64,000 nucleotides of DNA from SW132 sp038150125. Lineage in GTDB: Bacteria; Bacteroidota; Rhodothermia; Balneolales; Balneolaceae. Below, in pieces: positions 9,801 to 17,284 of this stretch (position 1 is the first letter of the stretch; every line of letters begins with the position of its first letter). The position numbers were made by a program, and so were the translations under genes. The stretch covers positions 1 through 64,000 of the forward strand of contig NZ_JBBVMF010000014.1 of NCBI RefSeq assembly GCF_038150125.1, written 5' to 3'. Below the pieces are notes generated by a model. That model was not told the origin of the DNA, did not search any database, and saw only the letters and a program-made list of their open reading frames with translations.

Positions 9801-10422
9801 CACCGGATGTGGAGAATTGGCCCAATACACCTGTAAATGTAAAAACATCGGGTATGCTTTCTCCAATGAGCTCAGTATCGCCATTCCCCACAACTCGCAT
9901 CGTTACATTGGAGTTAGGCGTTCCATTTTCAAGCAGTGAATAAGTGGTGTTCCCCTGAAATTGTGCGTCATCGGTGTCGATCGACAACCCGCTTATCATT
10001 ATCAATTCAGATTCATAAGACTCGCCAACATCACCCAGAGTGATCTCAGCCGGCTCAGGCAACGGGTTCCCTCTTGATGTCACTGTATGATCAGTGATAC
10101 TGCTAAGCTGAAACAGGCTATTAAATTCGTCAGTTACCCCTACAATAACAATAGAGTCACCGGGAGCTACATCACCCGAACCAATTGCATCATTATACTC
10201 ACCGGAACCTTGAAATGTACTAATCGCTGCATCACCATCCTGAATATGAGAAAAACGGCCGTTAGCTCGTGTCACAATTCCTTTAATTCGGACGTCTGTT
10301 CCCAGTGCAAGACCGCGGGCTTCTTCAATCGTTACATCGGAATATTGAGTTTGGGCCGATGCTATTTGTGAGAGGGTAGTTATAAGAACTGTGATTATGA
10401 AAAATCGTATAAGAGTGTTCAT
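6844..10422 (-). CDS. Large BspA-like (DUF285) surface protein with T9SS sorting domain
   Basis: A secreted 1192-aa protein. Layout: signal peptide (1-23); an OB-fold-like DUF5689-type domain (about 25-225); module 1 (about 230-590) and module 2 (about 595-990), each with an N-cap (A/K-x-NGVT, two Cys, ending 'TCTSGITDM'), a DUF285 array and a C-cap ('FNQDLSGWCVE' to 'WGTCP'). I count 11 repeats in module 1 and 13 in module 2, consensus 'FNQDIGGWDVSQVTDM' plus a variable tail with MF. A fibronectin type III-like domain follows (about 1000-1090), then a type A T9SS C-terminal domain (about 1105-1192, 'NYPNPFNPSAVIEF' to 'KMMLIK'). DUF285/BspA-like repeats are leucine-rich-repeat-like and often mediate adhesion. 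The protein is expected to be exported by T9SS and fixed on the cell surface. Its promoter mirrors that of the divergent lipoprotein gene. Confidence 0.9.
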   Translation of the reverse strand: MNTLIRFFIITVLITTLSQIASAQTQYSDVTIEEARGLALGTDVRIKGIVTRANGRFSHIQDGDAAISTFQGSGEYNDAIGSGDVAPGDSIVIVGVTDEFNSLFQLSSITDHTVTSRGNPLPEPAEITLGDVGESYESELIMISGLSIDTDDAQFQGNTTYSLLENGTPNSNVTMRVVGNGDTELIGESIPDVFTFTGVLGQFSTSGDDGYQLVPRNVNDVLNEQMSEAFELAANGVTIICDAAAVGESGTVNSVTYTKRTKEQVTTSNAATTCTSGITDMSSLFELEFDFNEDISSWDVSDVTDMSLMFAGDAENMTSFNQDIGNWDVSKVTNMNRMFRMTDFNQDIGDWDVSNVTNTFNMFASFDENQPHPFNQDIGDWDVSSVTRMGQMFLNAQNFNQDISAWDVSSVETMISMFNGATSFNQDISSWNVSNVINMAFMFTNAVEFNQEIGNWDVSNVTLMGGMFDGAVKFNGYIGDWDVSNVTRMGQMFSGAKNFNQDISNWDVSEVFVMNSMFADTDAFNQDIGGWDVSKVEFMIGMFNDATAFNQDLSGWCVELITSKPDDFDTESGFVGEPEKQPVWGTCPFVPIDNPDFKLAENGVTVECDSADVGEVGSVGAVTYTKRRKDQITTENAATTCTSGITDMRSLFREKSNFNEDIGSWDVSSVTTMNSMFDRASSYDQDISNWDVSAVTTMRYMFREAYSFNQDLNTWNVGNVTNMGGMFSFASDFNGDIENWEVTNVIDMSSMFWNATSFNQNIGGWDVGQVTDMLFMFSSASVFNQDIGSWDVSAVTTMSSMFRGASAFNRSMDEWDVSQVQNMSNMFNNAVAFNQDIGGWDVSQVTDMSGMLQGATEFDQDIGNWNVGNVTDMGAMFSNASAFNQDIGGWDVSKVTDMGNLFYYSSAFDQNIGDWDVSQVTRMRAMFYNASVFNQDISGWDVSQVTNMNLMFVNSSAFNQDLSGWCVELIDTQPDRFDTDSGFFGQVEIQPQWGTCPSVPAAISLINPMDESVDVKARPIFEWNGSDGAESYHIQVSIDEGFSSLEIDSSGISGTAFEPLDDLESMTDYYWRVQAENGSGVSGWSDIYTFRTGMATSIDDDAGVPTEFSLAQNYPNPFNPSAVIEFGLPEAAEVRLDVYNMLGQRIATLVNEQRAAGRHQVQFNASKLSSGTYIYRIQAGEFLQTRKMMLIK
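7535..9570 (-). repeat. Tandem ~75-bp coding repeats (DUF285 arrays)
   Basis: Two arrays, about 7535-8470 and 8750-9570, repeat every 72-75 bp at DNA level because each codes a 24-25 residue 'FNQDIG.WDVS.VT.M..MF' unit. A cap region between them separates the modules. Units are diverged (not identical), which argues against recent slippage but leaves enough identity for recombination to change copy number. Confidence 0.85.
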
Positions 10423-10504
10423 GACGTATGCATTTTGAATTGTGCGTGAATGGATTAGAAACGACCCCGCCAGGCATCAAGCATGGATTTTCAAATCCTT
10501 TCAT

Positions 10505-10550
10505 AACATTGCCCATTTTGAAACACTTTGTCACTACATCTTTATGTAGT
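10505..10550 (-). promoter_or_regulatory. Promoter/operator block of the T9SS BspA-like gene
   Basis: Read on the minus strand: ACTACAT-AAAG-ATGTAGT (10550-10533), 8 nt, GTTTCAAAAT (10524-10515), 6 nt, TGTT (10508-10505). The same elements with the same internal spacings occur on the plus strand at 10854-10899 before the divergent gene. The 83 bp to the start codon compares with 79 bp there. An activator site next to a core promoter is the simplest reading. The local NarL-type regulator is the best candidate binder, since a similar palindrome precedes its own gene. Confidence 0.6.
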
Positions 10551-10853
10551 TATCTGTCTTTTTTAGGTGCTTAAAACGTCAAATCTATACTGAGGCAACT
10601 CATAAAATCTTAAGATTAGTGTCAATTCATTTCTGAAGTGTCGGGTTGAGAATGAAGACATAATCCGCTCATATCACATCTTAGAATGAATATGAATGAC
10701 GTAATAATCTTCTATAAGGTTAAATCGAAGGTAGCGATAAGGCTGAGCGATTCACCTGATGAAGCGAATTTATCCGGTGAAGATCTTCTACAGAACTCTC
10801 CCAGGTCATCATTGACACTTTATTATTCTGTTTAAAAAATTCTCCTTCTCAAT

Positions 10854-10899
10854 ACTACATATTCATGTAGTGCAAGTACGTTTCAAAATATCTACTGTT
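10854..10899 (+). promoter_or_regulatory. Promoter/operator block of the BspA-like lipoprotein gene
   Basis: ACTACAT-ATTC-ATGTAGT (10854-10871), 8 nt, GTTTCAAAAT (10880-10889), 6 nt, TGTT (10896-10899), then 79 bp to the ATG at 10978. Element order and spacing are identical to the block facing the other way at 10505-10550, while the bases between them differ, which points to selection rather than a simple recent duplication. Between this block and the ATG, a small GGGC/GCCC hairpin (10937-10951) is followed by a T-run in the leader. Confidence 0.6.
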
Positions 10900-10977
10900 G
10901 AGTTATCTCTTTAAATTTCAAGACAATCCATCATTTGGGCCATAAAAGCCCGTAATTTTTAATCGAGACAGACAATC

Positions 10978-12360
10978 ATGGTCCAGAAATCAACCCTTCT
11001 CATCATATACAGTGTAGCTGCTTTACTTGTAGCTTCATGCACAAACAGTACTAGTCCAAATATCGAAGAGTCACTTGAACTCTATGCGGGGCTTGAAGCC
11101 ATTCCCGAGGCTAAAAATTCGCTTGTAACCGTAAACCGTGGCTCTGATGAAACCAAAGATGGATATTTCAAAATTTCCGTTGATAATATCAGCAGAAACT
11201 CAATTCTCACCCCGGGCGAGTATGATGCCTGGTGTCTTGAATGGAAAAAGGACCTTCGCTCTTCAGGCGACACTCATGAAGGAGTTGCCTGGTTTTCCTC
11301 AGGTGATAACGATAAATGGAAACCACTAAACTACTTTTTTAGCATACGACAGAAGTTGCAGGCTGATGATCCCGACCTTACATACCGTGAGATCCAGGCC
11401 GTTGTGTGGGTGCTGGCCGGCGAGATGGGCATTGCTCCAAAATTTGACGTTTATATGCCCGCTGGCCAGTTGCCGTCACGGCTGCGATCTGATGGAGAAG
11501 CAAATTTCAGCCGTGATAAAGTAGCTGCAATTTCAGCCACAGTAATTCAACAGGCTCCTGAAGCTTCGGTGCCATATTCAGGAACAATTGCTCAAACCGC
11601 ATCAAACCAGCAGGATATGTTTGTTGACGATGATGGGTTTAAATTAGCGAACAATGGAGTTACGGTAATCTGTCCTGGTGCTTCCTCGGGTGATTTTGGC
11701 AAAGTAAATGGTATTGAGTATGAAGCAGTGGACAATGCATTGTTGCGTACCCGCCGGGATGAGGGGGCAGACCTGACCATATTATGTACGACTTTAGTTA
11801 CTGATATGAGTGGTTTGTTTGATAAATTTAATTTCAATAATTACAGTAATTTCAACCAAGATATTGGAAGTTGGGATACTCAAAATGTAACAACGATGAG
11901 AAGAATGTTTAACAGTAATAAATCTTTCAATCAAGACATTGGCAGCTGGAATACTGTAAATGTAACAGTAATGGCTGGCATGTTCAGCGGCGCATCAAAT
12001 TTTAATGGCGATATAGGTAACTGGATCACTGCAAATGTAACAAATATGGGAGCAATGTTTAACCTTGCAACTTCTTTCAATCAAGATATTGGTAACTGGA
12101 ATACTAAGAATGTGAGACGAATGAGTTCAATGTTTGCCGACGCATCTTCTTTTAATCAAAATATTGGCGCTTGGAATGTAAGTAAGGTAACAAATCGTGG
12201 TACTATGAATACTATGTTCTTTAATGCATCAAGTTTCAATCAAGACCTTTCAGAATGGTGTGTTGAGGAGCATTCTGAGAAGCCAGATTTCTTTGATCAT
12301 GAAGCAGATAATTGGACTTTGGCCCGGCCAAATTGGGGGGCGCCCTGCGGTTCAATTTAA
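10978..12360 (+). CDS. BspA-like (DUF285) lipoprotein
   Basis: A 460-aa lipoprotein: signal peptide and lipobox VASC with Cys21. Residues about 30-205 form a domain I do not recognise, with a Trp/Cys-containing stretch ('YDAWCLEWKKDL') and 'EIQAVVWVLAGEMG', similar in style to domains on surface proteins of marine FCB bacteria. From about 218 it carries the same cap-repeat-cap module as the divergent T9SS protein: N-cap ('GFKLANNGVTVICPG'), about 6 DUF285 repeats ('FNQDIGSWNT.NVT.M..MF') and a C-cap ('FNQDLSEWCVEE' to 'WGAPC'). It lacks a T9SS domain, so it is anchored by lipid instead. ATG 10978 follows a leader with the matched promoter block. A terminator follows at 12389. Probably a surface adhesion partner of the large protein; the function is inferred from repeats only. 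Confidence 0.85.
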   Translation: MVQKSTLLIIYSVAALLVASCTNSTSPNIEESLELYAGLEAIPEAKNSLVTVNRGSDETKDGYFKISVDNISRNSILTPGEYDAWCLEWKKDLRSSGDTHEGVAWFSSGDNDKWKPLNYFFSIRQKLQADDPDLTYREIQAVVWVLAGEMGIAPKFDVYMPAGQLPSRLRSDGEANFSRDKVAAISATVIQQAPEASVPYSGTIAQTASNQQDMFVDDDGFKLANNGVTVICPGASSGDFGKVNGIEYEAVDNALLRTRRDEGADLTILCTTLVTDMSGLFDKFNFNNYSNFNQDIGSWDTQNVTTMRRMFNSNKSFNQDIGSWNTVNVTVMAGMFSGASNFNGDIGNWITANVTNMGAMFNLATSFNQDIGNWNTKNVRRMSSMFADASSFNQNIGAWNVSKVTNRGTMNTMFFNASSFNQDLSEWCVEEHSEKPDFFDHEADNWTLARPNWGAPCGSI

Positions 12361-12388
12361 TCTGTTCATTTTCGTGAAGAAAAATTCT

Positions 12389-12427
12389 AAAAGGCCTTTG
12401 TACTGAAAATGTGCGAAGGTCTTTTTT
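12389..12427 (+). terminator. Terminator of the BspA-like lipoprotein gene
   Basis: AAAAGGCCTT and GTAC pair with GTGC and AAGGTCTTTT (G-T pairs allowed) around a short A-rich loop, followed by a T-run. It begins 29 bp after the stop codon at 12360. Confidence 0.6.
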
Positions 12428-12770
12428 ATCTGACATTATCCCAATAAACATTTTATAAAGTCTACTTATTACTTCTGTCCATTGATAAAATTTCAAACAG
12501 TATTGCCTGGCATATTTTAATCGACGACTAAATCTTACTTCTTCTGCTTTGTTTGGGGTAACCTATTGTCTCTTCATACACCCGATGACAATAATAAAAA
12601 CGGATCAATGAAAGACAGCCTTCGTAAATACAGCGTCATTTAAACTCCCGGCTAAGCTCTCTTGCTGATCATCTAATTTGGTTAGCCTAAAACGCTTTCA
12701 TTTAGTACTTTACCGGAAATCGAGCTTGTTTCAAACACCATCAAACCTTAATAAAAACAAGAGGCAACCC
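12428..12770. other. Non-coding stretch, nothing recognised
   Basis: About 340 bp before the small gene at 12771. An open frame begins at 12678 in phase with that gene, but its first 31 codons look unlike coding sequence and I leave them out. No clear promoter, repeat or RNA gene was seen. Confidence 0.3.
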
Positions 12771-13109
12771 ATGCTAAGAAATCAAATCAAAGAAAGTGAC
12801 TGGAAAATATTTAAGGAACTGAGGCCGCTGGCTTTAGATCGGTATTGCAAGCGTGTGATGGAGGATGTTGAAAAGACGATTCATCAAAGCAATAAAGACA
12901 GCCACACCAGGTACATAGAGATGTACAAGACCGTCAAAGAGGGCGACAAAAAACTGGCCCAGATGTTTGATGGGTATAGCCGGTCAAAAGCTGTTGAGCA
13001 GCTGCTTTTGTACTACAGTAACGATTTACTGACGGATGAGGAATTTGCACGGTTAAGTGACGAAACACGTGAACAAATTCTTAGTATTCTTGAAATTATG
13101 AGAGGTTAG
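12771..13109 (+). CDS. Small conserved-looking helical protein, unknown function
   Basis: A 112-aa, largely helical, charged cytoplasmic protein ('ESDWKIFKELRPLALDRYCKR', then 'AVEQLLLYYSNDLLTDEEF'). It has no signal peptide or membrane segment. The frame is open 31 codons further upstream to 12678, but the ATG at 12771 is preceded by GAGGCAACCC, a plausible Shine-Dalgarno, and begins the compact helical fold. I do not know the family. It is a single gene, followed by the palindrome pair at 13193-13257 and convergent with the AraC regulator gene. Confidence 0.6.
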   Translation: MLRNQIKESDWKIFKELRPLALDRYCKRVMEDVEKTIHQSNKDSHTRYIEMYKTVKEGDKKLAQMFDGYSRSKAVEQLLLYYSNDLLTDEEFARLSDETREQILSILEIMRG

Positions 13110-13192
13110 TAAAATTCATTTTTTTGTTCGTTTGATATGAAAACAGATCACCATCTCAAATAGACGTATACGGGACGAGTTTATCAATCCTA

Positions 13193-13257
13193 AACCTGTC
13201 AGGTTTGATATATGAAAGACTTGCAATGACCATAGATACAAAAACCTGACAGGTTTC
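13193..13257. repeat. Pair of CCTGACAGG-type palindromes between convergent genes
   Basis: AAACCTGTCAGGTTT (13193-13207) and its exact reverse complement AAACCTGACAGGTTT (13243-13257) flank 35 bp. Each copy is itself palindromic except for the central base, so the pair can fold as two small hairpins or one long one. Words with a CTGACAG/CTGTCAG core are, as I recall, common dispersed repeats in FCB genomes. Placed between convergent genes, it may act as a two-way terminator. Related CCTGRCAG words recur inside the coding linkers near 42.7 and 47.0 kb. Confidence 0.6.
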
Positions 13258-13268
13258 AAAGCCCCCTT

Positions 13269-14156
13269 CTACCCCACCAGCTCCTTCTCCTTATAATTTT
13301 TCTTGTAACCACTCGGCGACATCCCGATCAGTTTCTTAAACTGGCGGTTAAAGTTTGAGACGTTGTTAAAGCCGCTCTCATAACAAATCTGGGAAATGTT
13401 GTAATCTGTATTCCGCAGCATTTTGCATGCATTAGAGACCCTCACCTCAATCAAAAACTGTACAAACGTTTTTTGCGTGTGTTCCTTAAAAAAGTGACAA
13501 AAAGCAGCCTGGCTATAGTTAGCTATATTGGCCACATCTTCCAGTTTGATGTTTTCATGAAAATGGTCCAGAATGTAGTTGAATACTTTATTGACCTTTT
13601 GATTCTTTTGATCGCTTAACGGAACCGAGCTGCTCATGGTGGCGAGGTAGCTGAAATTATCGGTCGCAGAGAGCTCATCTAAGATGGTCAGAATCGAAAG
13701 TAAGCGGTCGAAATCTCCCTGGTCCAGAAGATTAAATATTTTGGGTCCAACAAGTTTAGATACAAATGAATCAAAGTGAATGCCTCTGCCGGATCTTTCA
13801 ATCAGATGTTTTATATCGGATGTTTCATCGAGATTAAAAAATCCATCCCCAAGAGACTTTTCATGAAAAAAGACCGATATGGTTTTACAAGCTTTCTCTT
13901 TTTCCTCTTCGAAATAGACCGGATCGCTTTTGAAAACGTGCGACTGGCATGGACCAATCAAAAACAGATCACCCGGACCGTATGAAATAAACGAATCGCC
14001 GGCAAACAGGTCGCCGGTTCCTGCAACAATGTAAATCAGCTGCAGTTCCGGATGGTAATGCAACCTGTCATACATATGGGGCAACTCGTGAAATTCAACG
14101 ATAAATCCTTTACTGCTTGTTTTTGGAAGTCTGAAATAGATTGAATTATCGTCCAT
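13269..14156 (-). CDS. AraC-family regulator of the hydroxyproline operon
   Basis: A 295-aa transcription factor with an N-terminal cupin sensor domain (about 10-110, 'LHYHPELQLIYIVAGTGDLF') and a C-terminal AraC HTH pair (about 195-290; 'IKLEDVANIANYSQAAFCHF' and 'NISQICYESGFNNVSNFNRQ', ending 'IGMSPSGYKK'). It is divergent from the hydroxyproline catabolic operon across 519 bp, so it most likely activates those genes in response to hydroxyproline or a pathway intermediate (inference from position). ATG at 14156 is the natural start. Confidence 0.9.
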   Translation of the reverse strand: MDDNSIYFRLPKTSSKGFIVEFHELPHMYDRLHYHPELQLIYIVAGTGDLFAGDSFISYGPGDLFLIGPCQSHVFKSDPVYFEEEKEKACKTISVFFHEKSLGDGFFNLDETSDIKHLIERSGRGIHFDSFVSKLVGPKIFNLLDQGDFDRLLSILTILDELSATDNFSYLATMSSSVPLSDQKNQKVNKVFNYILDHFHENIKLEDVANIANYSQAAFCHFFKEHTQKTFVQFLIEVRVSNACKMLRNTDYNISQICYESGFNNVSNFNRQFKKLIGMSPSGYKKNYKEKELVG

Positions 14157-14675
14157 AAACTTAGATCCAGCTTTTTTATACTTAGAGCAAATATTGACTT
14201 ATTTTACTTATTATTTTGTAATGATACCAACATAATTGTAAGATAGTATCACTATTCAATATCATTCTACATGAATTGAAGCACAGCTCAACCAAAAAGA
14301 CTAAGAAAATTTGTTATACTTTCTTTCATAGCTCAAATTGAAACTGAAAGTTAATAGGCCGCCATCGAGATTTTTAGTAAATGACCGACTTTCAATGATG
14401 CAAGAGAATAATCATTGGATAAGTTAAAATCGTATAAGCATTTGTCGGTATGATCCCATTTATTTATGGGAGACTGAACGGACGCTATGTTTACAGATTA
14501 CTGCATTTAAGCATTAAGTGTCACTAAGTGTTCAACTCTTTGATCTTTGAACAAAAAATCATGCATCATAGTGACAGTGGAATCCAATCAGGTTAAAAAA
14601 TTCAGATCGGTAGCCAGAGACTGGCTATCGTATTGAAAACCAAATTTGAAAAATTAAACCAAATCGGAAAAATCG
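14157..14675. other. Divergent control region of the hydroxyproline operon
   Basis: 519 bp between the AraC regulator and the DHDPS-family gene, AT-rich and without a gene. It should hold both promoters and the AraC sites, but no clear direct repeat was found by eye. Close to the operon start, CGGTAGCCA (14608-14616) and TGGCTATCG (14622-14630) form a 5-nt-loop hairpin in the presumed leader, 45 bp before the ATG at 14676. Confidence 0.4.
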
Positions 14676-15614
14676 ATGAACGTCAACTGGAAAGGTGTCT
14701 ACCCTGCTGTTACTACCAAATTTTTTGAAGACGGAAATTTGGATATTCAATCATTCGAGAAAAACATTTTGGCACAAATCGATGCCGGTGTCCATGGAAT
14801 TATATTAGGCGGGTCACTTGGAGAAGCCAGTACACTTAAAAACAGTGAAAAACTGGAACTTGTACAGAAAACCCTTGAGCTGGCCAACGGCAAGATTCCG
14901 GTAATTATGAACATCGCGGAAAAGTCTACGCAAGACGCTATCAGTTCGGCTAATGACGCTGAAAAACTAGGTGCGTCTGGATTAATGATGCTGCCACCTA
15001 TGCAGTACAAAGCCGATGACCGCGAGACGGTTCACTTTTTTAAATCTGTTGCTAAATCGACAGATCTGCCAATTATGGTCTACAACAACCCGATAGATTA
15101 CGGCATTGAGGTAACAGTAGATATGATGGAGGAATTGACCAGACACGATAATATTCAAGCTATTAAAGAGTCGACAAGGGATACATCAAATATTACGCGG
15201 ATGATCAACCGGTTTGGAGATCGTATCAGTGTTTTCTCCGGCGTGGATACCATCGCCTGCGAATCTCTGATGCTCGGCGCCTCCGGCTGGGTTGCCGGTT
15301 TAGTTTGTGCCTTCCCTAAAGAAACTGTTGCTATATACCATCTTGTAAAATCCGGGCGATACAAAGAAGCCCGTGCAATTAACCGGTGGTTTATGCCTCT
15401 TCTCGAGCTTGATATCAACCCAAAACTTGTGCAAAATATTAAACTTGCTGAAGTAGCTACCGGCATCGGAACCGAACATGTACGAGAACCGCGGCTGAAA
15501 CTGGCTGGCGAAGAACGAGAAAGGGTATTGGCGGTTATTGATGGTGCCCTCAAAAACCGACCAAAAATTAACGATTTGATTGAAAATTACAGCGTACTAT
15601 CTCAGCAAGCATAG
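14676..15614 (+). CDS. DHDPS-family 1-pyrroline-4-hydroxy-2-carboxylate deaminase
   Basis: A 312-aa class I aldolase-fold protein of the DapA/NAL family. The Schiff-base Lys164 lies in 'AIKES' and the partner Tyr136 in 'MVYNNP'; the N-terminal 'GGSLGEASTL' fits the substrate loop. In hydroxyproline degradation the family member (LhpC/HypD type) deaminates and dehydrates the cyclic imine from D-hydroxyproline oxidation to alpha-ketoglutarate semialdehyde. That role is assigned from the neighbours: semialdehyde dehydrogenase, hydroxyproline epimerase and D-amino-acid oxidase follow on the same strand. A lysine-biosynthetic DapA is unlikely here. Confidence 0.85.
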   Translation: MNVNWKGVYPAVTTKFFEDGNLDIQSFEKNILAQIDAGVHGIILGGSLGEASTLKNSEKLELVQKTLELANGKIPVIMNIAEKSTQDAISSANDAEKLGASGLMMLPPMQYKADDRETVHFFKSVAKSTDLPIMVYNNPIDYGIEVTVDMMEELTRHDNIQAIKESTRDTSNITRMINRFGDRISVFSGVDTIACESLMLGASGWVAGLVCAFPKETVAIYHLVKSGRYKEARAINRWFMPLLELDINPKLVQNIKLAEVATGIGTEHVREPRLKLAGEERERVLAVIDGALKNRPKINDLIENYSVLSQQA

Positions 15615-15646
15615 AATTTCCAACTATCTAACAATTCCACCTGCTT

Positions 15647-17218
15647 ATGATTAAAGGAGTTAATTTTATTGGCCAAACGGCCTCCAAGAAGAATAAGGAA
15701 ACATTTCAGGCGTTTGATCCATCCGCTAATAAACCGCTGCATGAAGGGTTTCATATTGCAACCTCAGATGAAGTTGATGAGGCTGTTCAAAAAGCAGAAA
15801 AAGCTTTTCCAATCTACAGCCGGCTTCCCGGCAGCATCAAAGCTGATTTCCTGGAGGCTATTGCCGACGAAATTATGTCTCTTGGTGATACATTAATCAA
15901 ACGCGCATCGGCTGAATCAGGCCTGCCAAACGGGCGGTTTGAAGGCGAACGCGGACGCACGGTAGGTCAGCTGCGTATGTTTGCTGATCTTCTCCGCGAA
16001 GGATCGTGGGTAGATGCCCGGATTGATACTGCACAACCTGACCGCGAACCGATCCCCAAAGCCGATATCCGGAACATGCTGGTGGCTCTTGGACCTGTCG
16101 CCGTGTTTGGCGCAAGCAACTTTCCGCTGGCCTTTTCTACGGCCGGCGGAGACACAGCCTCTGCCCTGGCCGCAGGATGCCCTTTGGTTGTGAAGGCTCA
16201 CGAATCGCACCCCGGCACAAATGAACTCGTATCGCGTGCAATTTTAAAAGCCGCTGATTCCATCGACGACATTCCGGACGGGGTGTTCAGCAGCCTGAAT
16301 GGAAAAGCGGATATCGGGCAGCAACTGGTTGCCCATCCATCCATCAAAGCCGTTGGATTTACGGGGTCACTGAATGCCGGACGATCCATCTTTAATGCAG
16401 CCGCAAACCGCGATGAACCGATTCCTGTGTATGCTGAAATGGGAAGCGTGAACCCTGTTTTTCTTCTCGATAATAAGCTTAAATCTTCTGCTGAGGAACT
16501 TGCTTTGCAATATTCTCAGTCTGTCACGCTTGGAAAGGGTCAGTTCTGTACGAAACCCGGCTTACTTATCGCTCAAAAAGGGGATGGGCTCACCACATTT
16601 ACAAACGCCCTGTCTGACAAACTGAATGATTTCCAGCCAAGTTGTATGCTCAATAAAGGCGTTGCGTCAAACTACGTCAAAACGCGGGAGGAGTTTTTGG
16701 ATCAGCCGGGTGTAGAAACCATACAGCCCGCTACTAATGAAACCGAACTTAATAAATCTGCCGCGCTGGCCACTGTTGATGCCGCCACATTCTTAGAAAA
16801 TAAATCACTATGGGAAGAAGTTTTTGGCCCGTTTACTCTTATCGTCTCTTGCGATGATAGCGCAGAAATGCACCAGGTTGCAACCGATCTCGACGGGCAG
16901 CTTACACTCACGTTTATGGGGGATGATGACGACCTCACGTCTCACAAAGATTTGATTCATCAGTGCCAGCAGAAAGCGGGACGTCTTATCTTTAACGGTG
17001 TACCGACGGGTGTTGAAGTTTGCCACTCTATGCAACACGGCGGACCCTACCCGGCAACAACCGATTCCAAGTTTACATCGGTGGGAACAGGTGCTATCCG
17101 GCGGTTTGTGCGACCGGTGGCATATCAGAATTTCCTTACAGATCTTCTTCCCGATGAACTAAAACCGGGAAATCCGCTGAATATTCTTCGCCTTGTTGAT
17201 GGTGAGTATAAGCGATAA
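15647..17218 (+). CDS. Alpha-ketoglutaric semialdehyde dehydrogenase
   Basis: A 523-aa NAD(P)-dependent aldehyde dehydrogenase. The general base Glu264 is in 'YAEMGSVNP' and the nucleophile Cys301 in 'GKGQFCTKPG'. 'FGASNFPLAFSTAGGD' and the 'RFVRPVAYQN' C-terminal region are typical of the 2,5-dioxovalerate / alpha-ketoglutarate semialdehyde dehydrogenase branch. It would oxidise the product of the preceding deaminase to alpha-ketoglutarate, the last step of hydroxyproline degradation. It starts 33 bp after the deaminase stop and is clearly in one operon with it. Confidence 0.92.
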   Translation: MIKGVNFIGQTASKKNKETFQAFDPSANKPLHEGFHIATSDEVDEAVQKAEKAFPIYSRLPGSIKADFLEAIADEIMSLGDTLIKRASAESGLPNGRFEGERGRTVGQLRMFADLLREGSWVDARIDTAQPDREPIPKADIRNMLVALGPVAVFGASNFPLAFSTAGGDTASALAAGCPLVVKAHESHPGTNELVSRAILKAADSIDDIPDGVFSSLNGKADIGQQLVAHPSIKAVGFTGSLNAGRSIFNAAANRDEPIPVYAEMGSVNPVFLLDNKLKSSAEELALQYSQSVTLGKGQFCTKPGLLIAQKGDGLTTFTNALSDKLNDFQPSCMLNKGVASNYVKTREEFLDQPGVETIQPATNETELNKSAALATVDAATFLENKSLWEEVFGPFTLIVSCDDSAEMHQVATDLDGQLTLTFMGDDDDLTSHKDLIHQCQQKAGRLIFNGVPTGVEVCHSMQHGGPYPATTDSKFTSVGTGAIRRFVRPVAYQNFLTDLLPDELKPGNPLNILRLVDGEYKR

Positions 17219-17284
17219 TCTAAGCAATAAAAATGAAATTATAATTAATCTGGATGATGATAGCCTGATCATCAAAATAACCAT

